Below are positions 6,301 through 6,535 of a DNA stretch of 6,535 nt, piece by piece (the first letter of the stretch is position 1; the number at the start of each line of letters is the position of its first letter). The translations under genes and the position numbers were made by a program. The notes under the pieces were generated by a model. The model did no database searches, was not told where the DNA came from, and was given only the letters and a program-made list of their open reading frames with translations. The DNA is from Bifidobacterium breve (GTDB taxonomy: Bacteria > Bacteroidota > Bacteroidia > Chitinophagales > Chitinophagaceae), in NCBI GenBank assembly GCA_943323935.2, contig CALPJR020000051.1:1-6535 (forward strand), written 5' to 3'.

Positions 6301-6413
6301 AGGGTTTGGATACCGAAAATTAACTGAATTGATTGATTTGAAAAAATAACAATTGTATGTCTTTATTATTTTGTGTTTCTTTGTGCTTGATTTAGCATCA
6401 AAAACGAATAAAA
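6301..6413. promoter_or_regulatory. Divergent promoter region
   Basis: 113 bp separate two divergent starts. For the + strand gene, TTTCTTTG (6376-6383) is one base off the TAnnTTTG -7 consensus, with ATTG (6352-6355) 20 bases upstream, one base off the -33 TTTG. For the minus-strand gene, TACAATTG read on the reverse strand (6350-6357) is also one base off. These overlap around the palindrome CAATTG, so the two promoters may interfere. All matches are imperfect. Confidence 0.35.
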
Positions 6414-6535
6414 ATGAGCGTAGAAAATATCCCATTTATTGAAATGCCAAAGGAGCAATTAAGGCATTTAGATCCTCAAAATTTTTATTTTGGGAAAAGC
6501 TTTACGAACTACATGTTAGAGGCGGACTATAAAGA
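6414..6535 (+). CDS. ilvE: Probable branched-chain amino-acid aminotransferase, N-terminus (3' end outside window)
   Basis: Only the first 40 codons are visible, and the frame is open to the right edge. Residues 19-40 (LDPQNFYFGKSFTNYM, then LEADYK) fit the N-terminal signature of the eukaryote-like BCAT group common in Bacteroidota, in which a 'D-F-x-x-L-x-F-G-x-x-F-(S/T)-D-H-M-x-x-(A/C)-D-Y' block precedes the first strand. That PLP enzyme transfers the amino group between Leu/Ile/Val and 2-oxoglutarate. His is replaced by Tyr33 in the usual D-H-M position. The PLP lysine and all catalytic parts lie outside the window, so the call rests on this one block. The ATG at 6414 follows an A-rich stretch (AATAAAA), typical of the phylum in place of a Shine-Dalgarno. 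It is divergent from the 187-aa gene. Confidence 0.65.
   Translation, partial: MSVENIPFIEMPKEQLRHLDPQNFYFGKSFTNYMLEADYK

Noticed and set aside
6008..6349. A + strand open frame of 113 codons opposite the 187-aa gene
   Set aside because: It is antisense to a coding region with better composition and strand/helix patterning; no recognisable protein.
6301..6435. A 45-residue N-terminal extension of the 187-aa minus-strand protein
   Set aside because: It would cover the whole divergent intergenic region and overlap the start of the + strand gene, and its composition looks non-coding. The ATG at 6300 gives a coherent N-terminus.

Overview
The window reads as chromosomal housekeeping DNA from a member of the Bacteroidota, most likely the Chitinophagaceae. 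Four things point there: AT-rich sequence, no Shine-Dalgarno-like purine stretches before the starts, one good TAnnTTTG promoter element (the Bacteroidota -7 type), and gene content and protein wording typical of that group (long-type YidC, the TPR - ComA-like - AroE series, small secreted proteins of unknown role). I see no mobile element, CRISPR array, tRNA or rRNA.

Layout, left to right. (1) The 3' half of yidC (+) runs in from the left edge and ends in a strong rho-independent terminator. (2) A secreted protein of 203 aa (+) and a small secreted protein of 113 aa (-) converge, with their stop codons overlapping. (3) A 193-bp intergenic region with an inverted repeat precedes a + strand series: a 471-aa cytosolic TPR protein, a phosphosulfolactate synthase (ComA) family protein, and shikimate dehydrogenase (aroE). 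The last two are only 2 bp apart. (4) Converging on aroE, with a 2-bp gap, is a minus-strand pair: an unrecognised 187-aa protein followed 18 bp later by rdgB, the house-cleaning ITP/XTP pyrophosphatase. (5) Divergent from that pair, the first 40 codons of what looks like a branched-chain amino-acid aminotransferase run off the right edge.

Functionally the region mixes membrane-protein insertion (YidC), aromatic amino-acid synthesis (AroE), PEP/sulfite chemistry of unknown physiological use in this lineage (ComA-like), nucleotide-pool sanitation (RdgB) and branched-chain amino-acid metabolism. The two most worthwhile leads are the 187-aa protein, whose layout resembles the DNA polymerase III psi subunit (HolD), and the ComA homologue tightly coupled to aroE in a bacterium not expected to make coenzyme M. 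Both are inferences from reading, not from searches.
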